Below, in pieces: positions 38,898 to 50,694 of a stretch of DNA of 64,000 nucleotides. Positions within the stretch are counted from its first letter, which is position 1; every line of letters starts with the position of its first letter. This stretch comes from Vitellaria paradoxa (lineage: Eukaryota; Streptophyta; Magnoliopsida; Ericales; Sapotaceae). The position numbers were made by a program, and so were the translations under genes. Location: the NCBI GenBank assembly GCA_019916065.1, contig CM034233.1, positions 9,802,516 to 9,866,515 on the forward strand, given 5' to 3'. The notes beneath the pieces are model-generated. The model saw nothing but the letters and a program-made list of their open reading frames with translations, was not told where the DNA came from and ran no database searches.

Positions 38898-40652
38898 ACA
38901 ATTATAAAACATGAAGAAAACAAAACTAAACAAATGAATTAAAATATATTGTATAAATTATAGAGTTATTATTCTAATCCGATCGCACCACATCTTCTCC
39001 TAGAACTTGTTTAGATTTAAACTATTATGTCAATTAACTTTGTAATTATTTTAAAAATATTTTTAATCATCTAAAAATAATAATTTTTTGTGATTATTTT
39101 AATTTAAAATATTCAAGAGAATTATAATTGGTTAGTTTATTTAGAATAAAATAGATAAAAACTAAATAATTAATTAGTTATTATTTTTATTTTTATTGCA
39201 GTCAACTGAGATAATATATATATATATGTGTGTGTGAATACTCTAATTTAGATTAAAATCATAATGTTAATTAAAATCTATGAAGAATTTCATTTAGACA
39301 AAAATTATAATATTAAGGATAAGTGATATTTATGATATTAAGATAATAATTAATTAATAAAATTAAATAATTTGACACCGTTGTAAATTATATATATTTA
39401 TATAGAATTGATTTCCATATTGTTGTAAATTCTAATTGATGATATTTTTTAATATTTTTATTAGTTTCTAAAAAAATACTGTAGAAATAATTAATTTAGG
39501 GACTATCGAATTTCATATCTTTTATTAAAAAATTAACTTTTTATGGAAACCTTTTTTGAACACATACATCTACAATTTCAAAATTTTGATAGCACTTAAT
39601 TGATAATAATCTTAAGTAATTAATTTATAATATTATTATTCTCTTTTTTTAATTGATATATAAGATATCTCTCTCATAAAAATACCACAAGCTAGCATTA
39701 TTCTACTTTGAGGACACAAAGAAGATTTCAGTTTTGATAATATAAAAAAGCTAAAAAAACTAAAAAATAAAAATTTAAAATGCTTTGATATTTTTTTATC
39801 AACATTGCATAACAATAACTTCACATTAATTAAAAATTTAATAGAGTTTGCAATAAAATAAAATAAAACTTGAAAAAATCGTACATTTTATATTTGAATG
39901 AATAACTTAAAAAATAATCTCAAAAAAAGGAAAGGCTTTGGCTGGAATTTAAACACCAAAAATTTAAAACTTCAACAACAGTAAAATTTTAAAAATGATT
40001 TTAACAATCACATTAAATAAAAATAGAATAAAATTTAAACAACAATCATACCTTCTGCATTTGAATGAACAAATTGAAAAATATGCTAAAGAAGTGTTTT
40101 TCTTTGGAATATTATACAAAAGAATTAAAATTTTTACCAATAATGAAATATAATAAAATTTTAAAAAAATAAAAGTTTATAATCACATTAAAAAAATAAA
40201 ATAAAATCCCTAAAAGTCAAGCCTTTTATTTGAATGGACGAATTGTTAAATCAGCGAAAACAAAAAAAAATAATTTAAATGTAAAAGAATATCATCTAAT
40301 AAAAATAAATATAATAGAAAATTTGAGAACAATGTGATTAGCGTCAAACATTAAATTAGATCCTTACGAATAACCTTAAACATTAGATAAATATGTTTTA
40401 TGTAGTGTATTTATAGAGTCAAATATTATATATATTTTTATTTAGGAATACGTCGTATATAGTATTTTTAGAGTTAAATATTAGAACCATTTTCACATTA
40501 TTTTAAATGAAGAATATGTGATATATTTATAGAGTATATATATAGTCAAATATTAGATCTTTGTTATTTTATTTTAAGATGAGCAATATGTGTTATATTT
40601 ATAGAGTGAAAGATAAGATAAAGATAATAATTTCAATTGGAATAAAATTATT

Positions 40653-42755
40653 TGTCACACCCCTAACTTAATTGTCCAATAGTATGAGAATATGAGAACT
40701 AATTAAATTAAATGAAAACTTATTTCAAGATTAAGTCATAACATAATAATAATCATTAGAGTAACTAAACACGTCCCTCATTTTCATATTAAATAAATAA
40801 AAATGACATCAATCACAATGAATCTAATGCCATACCCGATGACACAATTCAAGACTTATATAGGTAAATAAATATCACTAATAAACAAGTTCAAAATAGA
40901 AATAAGTTTGGGACCCACACATTAGGTAACACAAATAAAAATACAATAATTCAAATATAAATAAAATACCATAATAGGTCGATCCATCGATCTCAAATCA
41001 ACTCTAGGTGGCTACTCTCTAACCTCGCCGGATCACCTGAAATCTGAATGTGATGAGCAAATTTGCCCAATATGTAGGACTATGTAAGTGTGCACAAATA
41101 AACAGTAATAAAGCATACAGCATAACTCACAACAATATCAACCAAAACATAATATAGTAATGCACATGTGATGCAATGTAATGTCCAATGCATTCTCTAA
41201 TCTCCATTTATTCTCAACCTTATCCTAGGATGGGTTACGTTTAGCACAGCACGCTAGATCACCAACCACACAGTTTATGCTCACGATAAACATATATATC
41301 TCTATATATATATATAACAAGCGGAGACCCATATTACACTCCCACTAGTGTAAGACTCTGGGGAATCATATTACACCCCTGACCTTTCTATTAGGGAACC
41401 GTGTTACACCCTAGTCAGGTATGTGCTCAGATCAAGTAGAGTTCGGCTGTAGTTTAAAGAAAATCTCATAATTACATCTCATAATTAACGTCCTAACTCA
41501 AAATGATTAAGCTCTAGTCATATATATTGATTGGGGATCATCTGGTATTTTCAAAATCTCATTTTCTCATTTTTCTTAAATCATGGATCTTGTCCATATA
41601 TATAACCTGTGCCTAGGCACATCACAATATAAATATGGCATTCTCGGCCAATCAATAGTCACAACATAAAGCAGATGATACCACCCTAGCCCAATGCACG
41701 TGATATGCTCAATCATATAAATAAATATCATTTCAATATAAAAATATATTCTCATTAGGTTTGATGATGATTTGGGATTCATTTAATATTTTAAAATCAG
41801 TCGTAAATGGGTTTGGGCACAAAACAGGAGTTTTGAAATCAAAATTTTATATTTTTAAGCATTTCGCCCAGCACCGTTCGGATGCCAGGTTTCCCATCCG
41901 AACGCCAGCATCAAACACCAATATCCGGGCATATTGCCAAATGCCATCCGGATGTCAAGTACGCTATCCGGACACCAATGCCCAGAACCCGACATCTGGG
42001 TTCATTTTCAACGAACCCTAACTCCAAGACATCCCCAAATCATCCATTTAAGCCTCAATCTTAACAACAAATCATATATTAACACTTGAACATTTAAACC
42101 ACTTGTTTTTACCATATTTAATCAAAGAATAACTCAATATATGTAAGATCTTCACACATATATGCATATATATACACACATTCATATATATATATATATA
42201 TATACATAAAACTTATGATATTCAACCAAATCAAGCGCATATATATATATATATCAAAATTATCCTAACAATGTTTAAAACACGAATATAAGTCTTACTT
42301 ATCTCGAATTCGAAGAGAAAAAAAGAAATGAGAAGATTTTAGCTATAATTTCTAAACTTTTGACATTGATTTCTCTCTGCTTAAGCAAAATCACGCAAAA
42401 TGGACGTTATCACGATATTCCTAGCGTCGAATATTACCTCGATCCACCAATATTCGTTCTCATAACCCACTTTCTCTCTCTAGTCTCTCTATTTTCTCTC
42501 TTTTCTCTCTTTCTCCGTTGTGAAAGAGCCGAGGGCTAAAAGAAAGAAAAGAAAAAGAAAAAGAAGGACAAAAGGAAAGAAAGAAAAAGAAAAGGAAGAA
42601 AAATGCTGAGTTTTTGACCCAATTGTCCACCCTAATATCAATTCGAGCCAAACTTGACTTAAGAAAAATAAAATCAATCAACTCAATTTTAGTTTAACTA
42701 TTTTATTGACCCAAAATAATACATAAATGGTCAAAATTAAATATCAGGTATTATA
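40653..42755 (-). mobile_element. Solo LTR, gypsy-like, 2103 bp (X2 copy)
   Basis: Same insertion as at 34683-36786, duplicated with its flanks. The target duplication is now TTATT (40648-40652) and TTATA (42756-42760), one base changed. The right end has mutated from TTACA to TTATA. Confidence 0.8.
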
Positions 42756-43814
42756 TTATAATTCTCTATTATTTAGTTATTTGTATGTTTATTATTTTTA
42801 TTTTTAGTATAATCAACCTAAATAAGTGGTATTTAAGAGATAATGATAATAATTAATTAATAAAATTAAACATTTTAAAATACACATGACACAATCATAT
42901 TTTATGATAAATTGTCAATTCATAAGATATTTCAAAAAATTATTATTTTTAAGTTATAATACTAAGTGATATCTAAAATTTAATTTAAATAATTATAAGA
43001 ATATAAATGTTAAGTGACAAGTATTGAATTATACAAAATTTAATCAGGTAGAGTTTAAATATGACTTGAATAATTAAATGAGTTCAAAAAAAATTCTAAA
43101 CCAAAAATACACACACACGTGATAGGCTTAGGCATGGGTGCAAACCTCTTAAAATCTCCCCCGAAACAAGAATCACCTCGGGAATTATGCCTGTTTTGGG
43201 AGAAATTATTATATCATCAACAGTGGCTTAATGAATGACCGCTGGTTATTTAACAATAGGCACGGTACACGTGTTCATCAGAACGCCCACCGTACACTTG
43301 TCTAGACAAATAAGAAAGTCCTTGTATATATATATATATATAATACATATATAAATATCTTACTATTTTAATTTAATTTTTTTTTAAGAATATTCTGAAA
43401 GTATATCTGCGCTTAAAACAAAAGTGCCGACAAATTGCCATTAAGCGTCACCTTCCAATTTACGCCTATTATGATCTTTCCCTTTCATATACGTAAATTA
43501 ATAGAGTATTTAATAAAATTTTAATAAAAAATTTTTCATTCAATAATTAGCTGTTAAAAATTATCTAAAAAAATACAAAAAATTAGTACAATATGCTAAG
43601 ATAATTACCAATTTAAATGTTCACTCCCTATCTTTTACATCTGATAAAATTCTCACTAGGAATATCATTTGGTCTTCAAATTTTATAGTAATATTATTAT
43701 TTTTTTGCTCAAATTTATATATATGTATAGATTTAGCAAGGATTATAATTTATTACTTAAAAAATATTAAAATTAACACAATAAATTTACAAATGATGAA
43801 TCATACTTCATCAT

Positions 43815-43999
43815 TACAATAAGCTTAATATTGAAATTATTTTTATAAAAATTATCTTATTTTAATATAAAATAAAAATTATCTTATTTTAATACTAAAT
43901 GATAGTTGATTTAATGAAAAAATCATTACATCAACTATCATTTAGTATTAAAATAAGATAATTTTTATAAAAAAAAATTTCAATATTAGGTTTATTGTA
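43815..43999. mobile_element. Fold-back MITE, 185 bp (X2 copy)
   Basis: Same element as 37860-38096, but with a shorter centre and a local duplication of AAAATTATCTTATTTTAATA in the left arm, so the two tandem units differ in hairpin structure. Confidence 0.8.
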
Positions 44000-45272
44000 A
44001 TTAACGGCAATAGTTCAATCATTTAAAAATATTTTTAGTGATAAAAATTTACCTTATAATTAATTTTCCACAAATCTAGTAATAAAATTGAAGCTCAACG
44101 AAAATATGTGTGCAATGATACGCATGGTAATTCATACTAATGACAGAACTATGGTACGATAGTGAAGGGTTATGACAGTAAATGACTTATATTTTATATT
44201 TAAAAAAATTTAAAATATAAATAATTATCTATCAAATTTTAATGTTTTTAATAATAGATTTAAATATTTAAATATTTTGACACTATGTAACGCCTGTGGT
44301 TCTGGAAGTCATTTAAATAAATAATAAAAATTATGAAGGATCACTCAAAAACTTCAGAGGCCTATTCAACGAATTCTAGATTTATTTATTTATTTCATCT
44401 TTAGACTTCGTTTGGAAAGAGTCTGATTATTCAGTTTTTTGATTTTTTAATTGTCAAATTTACTTTTTATTTTAAACTTATTTTAAGCCATTAAAAAATT
44501 TTAAATTAACAAAAAGTTGAAAAACAAACTACTAAAAAGTTTTTTTTTTTTTTTTTGCAAATAAAAAAATTGTTTTATTTTTCTCTTATTGTGTCTCTTT
44601 CTTTACCATTTGTAAATATTATTTTTTTGACTAAAAATGATTTTTTTTTTGTGATTTTGGTTAAAAGTTATTTTATTTTATTTTGATTTTTTTATTAAAT
44701 TCCTCAACCATGTTGCTTCAATAGTAACGGGAAGAGACTACCAGGGATTGAAGAGAAAAAACTAAAAGAAAACATAAGTGGATGGTAGAAAATTACGAGT
44801 AACTATTCACATTTTCCCCCTATGTTTTTATTTTTTATTTTTTACACTTTTTTTTCTTGAAATTGTTCCAGGAGATGTGAATATCTGACATGTCAAAAGA
44901 TATCAAAAAAATAATAATAATAAAATTAAAATTAAGCTATCTTAACATCAATCCTGTAAATTTGAAGATCAATTTATCAATCTTTTAACTCAAAATTCAA
45001 GTTTACGCACAGAATATTCAAGAAAATAATAAAAGATTTTATTATACTCAAAATATTCTAATGACTGTACTTATCTCTTTTAAAATAAATAAATAAAATT
45101 TATTATTTTTTTCTATCTTAAGTTTTTAAACGAGAAAATTTATATATACAACCATGCACAAACTGAACTTAAATTGAGGTTTAATTGTATTGAACTCAAT
45201 CAGCTTACGATTATTTAATTCATGGCCTGAGATGCCAAACACAGCCTCTATGTCTCACTTGACGCTGGGTGT

Positions 45273-45286
45273 CTATATATATATAT
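45273..45286 (+). promoter_or_regulatory. TATA box of LCAT copy 2
   Basis: A CTATATATATATATAT run, 35-48 bases before the ATG at 45321. In copy 1 the same place reads TATTTATAG. Confidence 0.65.
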
Positions 45287-45320
45287 TGCATGTTGGAAAG
45301 GAGTTTAGCGTGGAGAAAAA

Positions 45321-47947
45321 ATGGAAGGACGTGTGAGAGTGGCAATAGTAATGTTAGTCCTCGTGACTTTCTGCCCTAGTAAGGGAATTAGCAGCAACCT
45401 TCACCCTGTGGTGCTGGTGCCAGGGCTTCTTGCGAGCACTATAGAGGCTCGAGTGACAGAGGACGCCGAGCCTCCTATTAACAACACCTGTTCGGCGAAG
45501 GGCCATGATTGGTTTACATTGTGGCTTGATCCTTGGTTCATTTTTTCCCAAAAACAGTGCTTTCTCGACGGCATGAAGCTTTACTACGACACCGACCTGG
45601 ATGATTACCGAAACACCCCGGGGCTTGTGACTAGAGTCCCTGGATTTGGCTCGCCCACCAACAATACTGCACTTGGGTAAGTAGAGTAGGCTGCCTCTTT
45701 CCTTCTGGTACGTGGAAGTCCGCAGCCGCTACCCCGTACTGAGGTGCGCACAGGGCGAAGCACGCTCCAGGACCCTAGCCGGCAAAGGCCCCTGGAGAGT
45801 TAACCAGTCTAGGCAAGCCCTGGCTGACCGGCACGACCGAGAGGAGGCCATTAGGCACCCGCCATTACAGCGGTAACCCACCCCCCTGTGGGAGAGTCGA
45901 ACCCGGAACCTCGAGAGGCCCAAGCTCTAAGGCGAGCCCGACTTCCACTCGGCCACCCCCGAAGGGGCAGCTGCCTCTTTCCTTGCTTGCGTTAAACGCA
46001 TACTTTTTGAATATTTCGATATGAATACTTAATTTTGGCCTGACGTGTATTTTGTTATAATTAATGCTACACTTACACTCTCTTTCTTACACCTTATTCT
46101 GATTATGACCAGTCATGACTAGTGCATACTGTTCAAAATCATCACAGTCGTAACTTACACCCTCTCTCTTACACCCTTCTTACACTCCGCTGGTTATGAC
46201 GGGTCATGATCAGTGCATTCAGTTTAAAATTATCACCGTCGTTGATGTCACTTTCTACGTGCGGTTATAATGATTTTCAATTAGACTACACTGGTCATGA
46301 CCCATCATAACCAGTGGGGTGTAAAAAAGAGGATGTAAGTGTAGCATTACTATTTTGTTATTTTGTTTTTGAAAATTGTGCCATATTTTTTTTTTTAATT
46401 TCTTCACTATTTTTTTATAATTATAACTAATCATCTATAGTTTCAAATATGGAATATGGAGAGATGATAATGATTAACAAATGGAGTTATGTTCGAACTA
46501 TGAGATCCTGATCCTCAGGACAACCCGAACTAATTTAGATATCTTATATTTTGTAGTTAAAAAATTTTAAAAGTAGTTAATTGATCTTCTATATTAAAAT
46601 TTTTTTATAATTACTATATTTTTAATTGGTTTAGAAATTTTTAATTAATAGGGAAAAGAAGATTGTGAATATGCAAATTAAGTAAATAAGGGAGAGGCAT
46701 GAAAGAAAATTGTTAATATGATATATATAATCGTATAGATTAAAAAAATGAGAGATATGAGATAAGAAGAAAAATTGTTAATGTGATATAATTTTAATGT
46801 TTTCTAAAATATACCATATTGAATTGACTCCTTTAACCTCGGCGATTGCTTATGAACAGCAAGTCTTTTCCGGACAGACATACAATAATTTACTCGTACT
46901 CGTGTTCAAAAATGAAGACATTATACATTTTCTCATATATGTGTATTAGTGTATGTATATAAATATTCATAACTGCGATGTATATTGTTATTATTATCAC
47001 GCAGGAAAGAGATGGCCAAAATATTGAATTCTTTGAGGAAAATTGGTTTCGAGGATGATGTGAACTTGTTTGGAGCTCCCTACGATTTTCGGTATGGATT
47101 GGCAGCAAAGGATCACCCATCCAGTGTTGGTTCTCAGTTCCTCCAAGACCTAAAAGAGCTAATAGAAAGTGCAAGCGCTTCAAACGGAGACAAGCCGGTG
47201 ATACTTGTGTCTCACAGCTTGGGAGGCCTATTTTCGCTCCAACTCCTCAATCGAAACTCGCTTTCTTGGCGCCAACAGTACATCAAACACTTCATTCCAA
47301 TAGGCACTCCATGGGGTGGCGCAGTGCCCACCATTGCCTTTTTTGGAAGTGGAGTTAGTATTGCCGGCCTCGATCTTTTTATTAATCGGACAGAAATAAG
47401 AGACATAGCAAGGGGCATGGAAAGCACCTTATGGCTCATGCCTACTCCAGGACACTTTGCGTTTGGTGTTAGCACAACACTCGTGGTGACACCAACTGCA
47501 AATTATACAGCATATGACATATCCCAGTTTATCCAGGACACCACTGGGCTTCCAGACGCCGCACTTCTGTACGAAACTCGGATTTTGCCTTTGGTTGAAA
47601 ATTTGACAGCTCCAGAAGTGAATGTCACTTTGATAATTGGTACCAACCTTTCTACTGCAGAGACTTTAATCTATAATGATACTGAATTTGATCAGCTATC
47701 TGAGATTGTTTTTGGGGATGGAGATGTAGCAGTGAACTTGGTCAGCGCACTGAGGATTGAATCAGAATGGGGCCAGAATGAAAACCAGACTGCACCTAAG
47801 ATCTTAAAACTTCCTGGGATTGATCATGATGCATTAGTAAAAGAAGATGTCGCAATTAATGTAATAATAGGAGAAATTAGTCTCATCAATGGAAACTGCA
47901 CCGAGTCCCCAGCTCTGCTAGTGTGGACCGGCAAGGCAAATGCTTAA
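45321..47947 (+). CDS. Lecithin:cholesterol acyltransferase-like 1, intact, two exons
   Basis: Exons 45321-45676 and 47005-47947. The donor is GG/GTAAGT and the acceptor TTATCACGCAG/G. Joining restores the frame through a Gly codon and gives 432 residues, close to the length I recall for Arabidopsis LCAT1. Residues 1-25 look like a signal peptide. HPVVLVPG (28-35) is the oxyanion-hole strand, and Cys57 and Cys80 fit the lid disulfide. LFGAPYDFRYGLA follows the splice. SHSLGG holds the nucleophile Ser190. FGDGDVAVN carries the likely acid Asp359, and PGIDHDAL the His393. Several N-X-T/S sites suit a secreted or lumenal glycoprotein. Family members move or release acyl chains from phospholipids; the substrate of this subgroup is not established. 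Odd points: GT in the usual GDGDGTVN motif is VA, and the segment expected between FGS and the exon 2 start (a YLDP-type motif) is missing or lies in an unseen microexon. The start is the first ATG after the TATA box and matches copy 1. Confidence 0.88.
45690..45704. repeat. Target-site duplication of intronic SINE, left
   Basis: GCTGCCTCTTTCCTT, identical to 45970-45984. Copy 1 has one such site only (near 16609). Confidence 0.95.
45705..45969 (-). mobile_element. tRNA-derived SINE in the LCAT intron, 265 bp
   Basis: GC-rich insert in AT-rich intron, on the minus strand. The head has box A TGGCCGAGTGG (complement of 45945-45955) and box B GGTTCGACTCT (complement of 45893-45903), spaced as in a tRNA gene. 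The box A sequence is of the tRNA-Leu/Ser style. A perfect 15-bp target duplication flanks it, and copy 1 retains the empty site, so it arrived after the gene duplication. It is not a tRNA gene: the body continues about 200 bases past box B. Confidence 0.92.
45970..45984. repeat. Target-site duplication of intronic SINE, right
   Basis: GCTGCCTCTTTCCTT, identical to 45690-45704. Confidence 0.95.
46058..46350. mobile_element. Mutator-like MITE in the LCAT intron, 293 bp
   Basis: Terminal inverted repeats TAATGCTACACTTACA at both ends, continuing imperfectly through a TGGTTATGA/TCATGAC region. Flanked by a perfect 10-bp duplication TATTTTGTTA (46048-46057 and 46351-46360). Copy 1 shows the empty site (near 16927-16945). 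The TSD length suggests Mutator-type, but the terminal sequence is not diagnostic. Non-coding. Confidence 0.85.
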
Positions 47948-48065
47948 TATATATTTATATATGATCAATATATATCTGTGTACGTCTATGGCCAATTATT
48001 ATCTCTATATATATATTTGCCTGCTATTGAACATCGGCCTTATGTAATGTAATCATCTTACTCAG

Positions 48066-48071
48066 AATAAA
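48066..48071 (+). terminator. Putative poly(A) signal of LCAT copy 2
   Basis: AATAAA about 120 bases after the stop, preceded by TGTAATGTAATCATCTTA as a possible far-upstream element. Confidence 0.6.
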
Positions 48072-48957
48072 AGACTTTGAATTGGCTTAAACCATTCAAT
48101 TTATCAAGTCAATTTGATTTGACTTGCTTAAACAAAATGAGTTGAACTATAGTAGCTTCCAATTTATACATCCCTTTATGTGACTTTAATTATGTCAATG
48201 ATGACCGGACTTCAATATATAATAAGACGCTTGTAGCATCAATTATTTATTTTCAAAACTTAGAATTTATGGATTCTTAAATAAAAAATAATCTCTCTCT
48301 CTCTTTCGTTGTTTTTTTTTTTTTTTTTTCAAATGTTTCTTTAGAGTTATAGTTCATATAACGAATGTCAAGCCTTAAGAAGCTAAAACTAAACCCACTG
48401 AACTATTAAAGTTATTTGAAAATTAAAATGTTGATAACAACTCAGTTGTCTAATTCTTTTTTTCTATCATCCAGGCCTATACACATAATATTGTAAGTTG
48501 AATATCAATTATTACATAATATAGGCCCTCTTTGTATATGCCCCTACCTCGTCCCCTGACCACTTATATCATTAAAAAAAGTTGTCCAACTTGAGAGATG
48601 GATAAGATTCGACTAACGGAGAAAAAAACTGTAGGGGTGAAAGCGTCTTAGATGATCTGTTTGGAGAGAAGAAAATAAGAGATACGAATATTAAATACAA
48701 TTTGAATTTGTTGTGGTGAAATGATTAACTCATTTTCGTGTCGCAGATTTTTATGATTTTTTTATTTATTCATATGCTTAATTTACAATTATGGGTGTCT
48801 CTTGTGTGCTAATATCATTACATTTTCATAACTTGAAGTTGATTGATTTGTGTGCTCTATTCTTTGTTACTGTGATAATTTATTTATTATTTTTTTTTGT
48901 GTTTATTAACGTAAATTCATACCATAGGTGGGAAATTAATTAGTTTTAATGTAATTT

Positions 48958-50690
48958 AGGTTCTATACTGTATTTTTCAATAGTTTTTAGAGTGTATTTG
49001 TGTTGTTTACTTGGGTGATTAGATAATGCAAAAAACTGTAAGAAATTGTTGAATCGTTTAAAACTTGAGTAGATCTTAGTCTTGATCTTGTTTATATGTA
49101 AATTTACTGTTCGATCTTCAAAGCTTTGGTGAACATTTGAATAGACATATGTAATTTAATTAATATCCATGTGTTCATTTCAGTGCTACTCTTTAATCGG
49201 ATAGACGTCCTCTGAATTGGTAATGTAAAATTAAATTTAGATTTTAATTATATTGATTCAAATTTTATAAAATTAAAATAGTTATTGTGGACTTTAATAA
49301 TTGCATATCTTTTTTGATTGTTTTATTAATTAATTTTTTAACTAATTTAATATTAAAAAATTTTAATATTATGGTGACCCGTGTGATGCACGGGCATGCA
49401 CTTGCTAGTAAAGTGAAACCCAAAACATTGGAAAGCATCTCGCAACCACGTGATCTGCATGGTACACGGGGTACAGGTCTGATTTTAGGTGACACATCAC
49501 TGGTAAACTTTTCTTTTTCATTTTTTTTTTCAAACAAAATATACTAGTGCCTTTTTAAACAAATGAGATTGTTTTTTCATTTCTTTTATGCTTTATTGTT
49601 TTCCATACAAATTTTGCGAACGCCTTTTTAAAATAAATAATAAACTTTTTTAATATATATTTTTCAAAAAAATATAATAGTACATTTTCTAAACAAATGA
49701 GATGGCACTAATTTTTTAAATTTTTAAAATAATATATTTTTAAATAAATTAGTAGTCATAATTAAGAACTTTAAGAGAGTGCTTGAAAATTGCTGGAGAA
49801 AAAAATAAATAATTAATTATATATATACACAATATAAAAAAATCTTCTACTTATTTTTGAAAATTAAATCAGTATTTAAATAAAATAAAATAACTTTTAT
49901 TAACTAGATTCGATCTCCCATGGGTATTCACGTGGACACATAAGATCGTCCGGCCAATTTGAAATAGTATTAGTAGATTTTAATGGAGAAAAAATTAAAA
50001 TAAATAAAAACAGAAGGAAAATAATAAGGAATGATGTAATAAGACAAGTAATTAAATGAAAATTAGTTTCGAGTGAGTATTATATTAGAAATTTTTTACA
50101 TTGCATATTTTGGGCAAAAACTCGCTCAAACATATTAATATTTTAACTATTTTTCTTTCATTGTTCCATCTTTATTCTTACTAAAGGTCATTTAATGTAT
50201 CAAAAACCCTTAAAAATTTTAATTTTTTGAAAAATACAACAAATACCTATCAAAATAAAATTTGGCACTCCAAAAAGAGTCTAAATATATTGAAAAGAAA
50301 ACTAATAAATTATTGGTTATGGATAATATTAATTTTGTATTTTTTTTAATAGTCATGTTCAGGTAATTAAGTTCTTGTTTGTTCTCTCTTTATTATCATG
50401 AGTTTAAATACCAGCTATTGTTGTGCCGATATTATTTTCGGGTTTGATATTGTAGCCTACCCGAGTAGTACTAACTTGTTCATATTTGTTTTGAACATCT
50501 TATTGAATTTGAAATATTTCTAAACTTAATTTCAAGTGATGTTGACTTATGTGCAGCACGCCAAGATATTCAAAGGTACAATGATCACTTCTTCCAGATA
50601 TTGAATAACAAAATTCCAAATCATAAATTAATGAAATTTAACATGTTAATGTAACAAACTAACTGCAATTAATTCAATCCCAGGTCCCAA
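48958..50690. other. Intergenic; Helitron-like 3' end and repeat shared with 57.9 and 60.3 kb
   Basis: At 49378-49394 CCCGTG TGATG CACGGG forms a 6-bp stem. It is followed 10 bases later by CTAG then T (49405-49409), the arrangement of plant Helitron 3' ends. Flanks on both sides resemble 57921-58160 and 60288-60500. The part at 49740-50100 resembles 61500-61760. No helicase gene. The two overlapping frames at 49265-49547 are incidental. Confidence 0.5.
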
Positions 50691-50694
50691 ACCT

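Larger units (their letters stand above)
38898..44573 (+). repeat. Tandem duplication unit X2
   Basis: Second unit of the ~6 kb duplication. It has small differences from X1: a changed (AT)/(GT) run near 39220, a differently built fold-back at 43815-43999 and scattered substitutions. Its right end is the distal 5' flank of the intact LCAT gene. Confidence 0.92.
43303..48957 (+). repeat. Segmental duplication carrying LCAT copy 2
   Basis: Counterpart of 14221-19507. Relative to copy 1 it has gained a SINE and a Mutator-like MITE in the intron. It lacks about 240 intronic bases present in copy 1 (about 16652-16888). Confidence 0.85.

Noticed and set aside
45354..45551. Minus-strand frames opposite LCAT exons (also 16275-16505, 47212-47475, 17820-18020)
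   Set aside because: Shadow frames of coding sequence; the + strand matches the LCAT family.
45893..45955. Possible tRNA gene (good box A and box B)
   Set aside because: It is the head of a 265-bp SINE with target duplications. There is no complete acceptor stem, and the sequence continues about 200 bases past box B.
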